Assembly (NCBI GenBank): GCA_934621605.1
Contig: CAKTUZ010000001.1
Coordinates: forward strand, 124,001-188,000
Source: an uncultured bacterium
Lineage (GTDB): Bacteria > Vulcanimicrobiota > Xenobia > Xenobiales > Xenobiaceae
DNA length: 64,000 nt
Direction of reading: 5' to 3'
Shown: in pieces, positions 61,398-64,000 of the stretch
How the letters are laid out: each line of letters begins with the position of its first letter
How positions within the stretch are numbered: the stretch's first letter is position 1
Program-made: the position numbers and the translations under genes
Notes under the pieces: model-generated
The model's input: the letters and a program-made list of their open reading frames with translations, nothing else
Told to the model about the DNA's origin: nothing
Databases searched by the model: none

Positions 61398-62846
61398 TTA
61401 GCGGCCTACGATCAGTACATAAACTACCACTTGACAATTCCAGAGAGCGTGGGCTATGACTGAAGGCCATAAACTTCCTGTGTAATGGCGAGCTGCGCAA
61501 AAGACTGCTCCTAGTCCCGCTAAAACTAGAACTCCTTGCGGGTCGCCGTGTACTGCCGAAAACATTAGCGAACTTATTAAAGCTGCGCCAGCTACAGTGG
61601 CTGTTTTGCTAAGTCCGGAAAAGAGCAGGCCGCGATAAACAATTTCCTCGTATATAGGGCCGCTAATTACTAGAAAGAAAAGCAACCAAAAGACGGGTTC
61701 CGGCGCTTGCATAAGGAAAGTGAGTACTATGTTGCTCGATTGCACGGAAGATTGAGTAAACAACGAAGTTAGCATAGCCGTAAAGACAGACGTAAGGCAA
61801 GCCAAAGCGAAAGTGGCGCAACCGTAGGCTATATATGAAGTTTTAAATTCATGTAAGTGCAGCGCTTTTAGTAAAAATATGGCCGATTTTTTTATTTTTT
61901 GCCAATAATTACTTGGAACAGCTGTTTCAACTTTTTTCGGTTCGCATACATATTTTATTGTTAAAACCAAAGCGGCTACAGATACTATGTAGACGAATAT
62001 TTGCGAGAAAAATAAAATAACAGGGATATAGTATCTGTTGTTGTCAACCATGGGGAATATGATTGTGGCCAGTAAGGCACTTAAACATGCTCCCAGCCAG
62101 TTTAGAGCGACGAATAAATATAATGTGGGAATAGGCTTCCAAATACAATCATCCTCTGATTCGTCTTTTTTATCATGTTGTTCGAATTTTGGCGCTGAGA
62201 GAACTTTAATTATGTAAGCAGCCAATAAAATAAAAGACAAAGATAGCAGAGTTGCCCAAAGGCCTGCTATTATCAAAAAACGATCCGTTTGATGTTGTAA
62301 GGCGTGAATACGCTCTCCCAGGCGACCGTTTTGCTCTGGTTGGGTGGCGCCTTTTTGTATAGTTTGCATAATATAACTATAGGCTAAAGGATCGTTATAA
62401 AAAGTATCGACAGCTTCTTTTAGTTCTATATTCAATAGATTGAAAGCATTTTGTATCTCTTCGGTAGTTGGAGTTTGTCCGCAGCATATTGTAAGCAGAA
62501 CGTCAGTTACGGAACTAACTTCTTCGGTGCGAATTTTTTTTAAAAGATTTTGAGCTTTAGTTGGTTGATGACACAGGCAATATAGAGAGGCCGCACTGTG
62601 AACAGTTGAGCTTTGGGCTTTGCTAAAGTTTACTCCATCTAGTATTTCGGCAACTTGACTTTCCATCAGAGATAAATGGTATTTCTGACTTACACTCATC
62701 ACCCTGGAGGCCAATCTTACTTGTAAATTGGCGTGGAAGGACTTTTGCCAGGAAGAATCACCGGTATTTCTGAAAAAAGCCGGAACAACCAAAGGCAGCC
62801 ATAGGGTCAGGGCTACCAACACCAATAAAATTCTTTTACCGCTCAT
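61398..62846 (-). CDS. CPBP family intramembrane metalloprotease
   Basis: A CAAX-protease/bacteriocin-processing type membrane enzyme. Multiple helices; the active motifs lie in the C-terminal part: EEIVYRG (about 393), then HGDP and HALWN, giving the Glu-Glu, His and His ligands. The first ~180 residues have a signal-anchor helix (5-23) and a periplasmic helical domain, then membrane helices. The length of 482 is more than the usual 220-300 because of that N-terminal extension. Substrate unknown. Confidence 0.88.
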   Translation of the reverse strand: MSGKRILLVLVALTLWLPLVVPAFFRNTGDSSWQKSFHANLQVRLASRVMSVSQKYHLSLMESQVAEILDGVNFSKAQSSTVHSAASLYCLCHQPTKAQNLLKKIRTEEVSSVTDVLLTICCGQTPTTEEIQNAFNLLNIELKEAVDTFYNDPLAYSYIMQTIQKGATQPEQNGRLGERIHALQHQTDRFLIIAGLWATLLSLSFILLAAYIIKVLSAPKFEQHDKKDESEDDCIWKPIPTLYLFVALNWLGACLSALLATIIFPMVDNNRYYIPVILFFSQIFVYIVSVAALVLTIKYVCEPKKVETAVPSNYWQKIKKSAIFLLKALHLHEFKTSYIAYGCATFALACLTSVFTAMLTSLFTQSSVQSSNIVLTFLMQAPEPVFWLLFFLVISGPIYEEIVYRGLLFSGLSKTATVAGAALISSLMFSAVHGDPQGVLVLAGLGAVFCAARHYTGSLWPSVIAHALWNCQVVVYVLIVGR

Positions 62847-62992
62847 TTGTCACTACCTTTCCAGCGCAATTGGGGAGATCCTTGAATAAACTCTGCTTTC
62901 GGGTAGAACTTTGAGTGGAGGAAGAAGTTTGAGAATTGAGCAACCGTTAAGTCTTAGGGGGAATCTGTCTTTTTTTGTGAAAGCTCTCCGGC

Positions 62993-64000
62993 GTGTCTAT
63001 TTCCAGCAATAAAAATAAAAGTCCGCGCAGTATTTTAATTGTCGGCGTTTCTAATTTAGAACAAGAAGCTTTTGCCAATAGCTTGGTAAGGCTTGGTTGT
63101 GATGTTAAGTTGGCTTCTAATTTGGAGGAAGCTCGAGAATATTTGCTTTCTGGTGAAAATATTCAGTTTACAGCTGTTAATACCGATTTCCCTCAACAGA
63201 ACGAAGTGAGCCGTTTGCTTTTGCAGCATTCTTTCGATGTAGAATTATTTTTCTTATTCGATAGTTTGGCTTTGGAATATGGTTTCTCTAATACAGCTGT
63301 TAAAGAGACTTCTAGTCCCAGGGTGCGGGCTGCTTATCTTTGTTACACTTCGTTTGCTTCAGCGAAGTATTCTTGCCGACTTATGCGTGCTTGTGGTACT
63401 TGGTGGGAAGTAAAAGGGCGTGAGGCTCCTGTCCATGAGCGCTATCGCAAATTGCTCAATCGCGTGCGTCAAGGTGTTGTCGATACCGACAGTAAGGATA
63501 TTGTGCGCTGGGCCAATAATGCTTTTAAAGGCATGGTTGGTATGGGCAATATTGAAGGGCGTTACATCAGTGAGCTGGTTGATGTTCGCGATATCCCCTG
63601 CCTGGATGCTGTACAAGTACAATTGCGCAACGGTATTATTTCACCTTACGTAGTGCGTTTGCGTTCCAGTGGTCAAGTAGTTGAGGTGGATGCTACGCCT
63701 CGCTTTGATAAAGAAGGCAACTATATGGGCAGCGTGGCTCTGATTCGCCAAGCTCACAATATGCCTGTAGAAGAATTTGTGGCCAGTCGCAATTTAGTCA
63801 GTTTGTACAGTTTGGCTTTGCGTTTAAGCCGTGCTTTTGATGTCTCTAAGGTTATCAATATTATTACAGAGACTGTGCGCGAAATGTGCGGCTATCGTTG
63901 TTGTGGTATCAAACTTAAAGGATTTGGCGAAGTTGTCGATCATGATGTTGATGGAATTGTATCTCCTTCGATAAAGCGAACGGTCGATTCTTTTTGCTCT
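62993..64000 (+). CDS. N-terminal part of a PAS-GAF sensor protein, cut by the window end
   Basis: An open frame of 336 codons with no stop to the right edge, starting at GTG 62993, the first start after an in-frame TGA at 62978. The N-terminal ~120 residues (SILIVGVSNLEQEAFANSL, then VKLASNLEEAREYLL) resemble a receiver-like fold without the clear phosphoacceptor pattern. Then a PAS domain (about 155-265; IVRWANNAFKGMVGM, ending VALIRQ) and the start of a GAF domain (SLYSLALRLSRAFDVSKVIN). The rest, perhaps a histidine kinase or PP2C output, is outside the window. The ribosome binding site is weak. Confidence 0.72.
   Translation, partial: MSISSNKNKSPRSILIVGVSNLEQEAFANSLVRLGCDVKLASNLEEAREYLLSGENIQFTAVNTDFPQQNEVSRLLLQHSFDVELFFLFDSLALEYGFSNTAVKETSSPRVRAAYLCYTSFASAKYSCRLMRACGTWWEVKGREAPVHERYRKLLNRVRQGVVDTDSKDIVRWANNAFKGMVGMGNIEGRYISELVDVRDIPCLDAVQVQLRNGIISPYVVRLRSSGQVVEVDATPRFDKEGNYMGSVALIRQAHNMPVEEFVASRNLVSLYSLALRLSRAFDVSKVINIITETVREMCGYRCCGIKLKGFGEVVDHDVDGIVSPSIKRTVDSFCS

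Overview
The window looks like a chromosomal segment of an uncultured, anaerobic, diderm bacterium. The diderm inference rests on a beta-barrel protein with a signal peptide and a C-terminal Phe, on lipoproteins and on a lytic transglycosylase. A superoxide reductase points to anaerobiosis. GlnRS and the MEP-pathway kinase IspE are present, and several ORFs use TTG or GTG starts with GGAG-type ribosome binding sites. I cannot place the lineage from the sequence; a gut candidate phylum such as Eremiobacterota (Xenobia-like) is only a guess.

Layout: 1-7.6 kb holds the 3' end of a caspase-fold protein without the catalytic dyad, an alr-tcdA operon, a TPR/SEC-C protein and a DUF2339 membrane protein. 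7.7-15.6 kb is the most striking region: six tandem, diverged paralogues of DNA/RNA non-specific endonuclease. Each carries the DKGH/DRGH catalytic motif. Each starts with the same roughly 60-residue module instead of a Sec signal peptide, followed by a hypervariable linker, and each gene has its own terminator. Three share an upstream element with invariant spacing. An acidic YbjN/type III chaperone-like protein and an HD phosphohydrolase follow.

17.8-20.1 kb has three tRNA genes and a complete type II restriction-modification pair; the endonuclease matches NgoMIV at all five active-site positions. 20.2-27.1 kb carries an MTA/purine nucleoside phosphorylase, glnS, and a dnaX-yheU-phosphoesterase cluster followed by ybaB-recR. 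27.1-33.1 kb, on the minus strand, has the beta-barrel protein, a periplasmic TPR protein, a lytic transglycosylase and a sugar ABC importer without its ATPase. 33.4-37.1 kb is gapA-pgk-tpiA-secG.

37.4-46.2 kb contains a subtilisin-like protease, also without a signal peptide, a HTH/coiled-coil protein, a superoxide reductase lacking one rubredoxin-type cysteine, a surface lipoprotein, an EF-G-like GTPase and RidA. 46.4-59.3 kb is rich in polytopic GT-C-like membrane proteins, with ispE, a MobA-like nucleotidyltransferase and a DUF3857 protein between them. 59.3-64 kb has thrS behind a hairpin whose seven-base loop presents UGU (a Thr anticodon), a CPBP protease, and the start of a PAS-GAF sensor cut by the window edge.

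The main themes are secreted hydrolases (six nucleases and a subtilase) with a possible non-Sec export route, core translation and glycolysis genes, and envelope glycoconjugate genes. No CRISPR array, rRNA, complete insertion sequence or prophage was seen.
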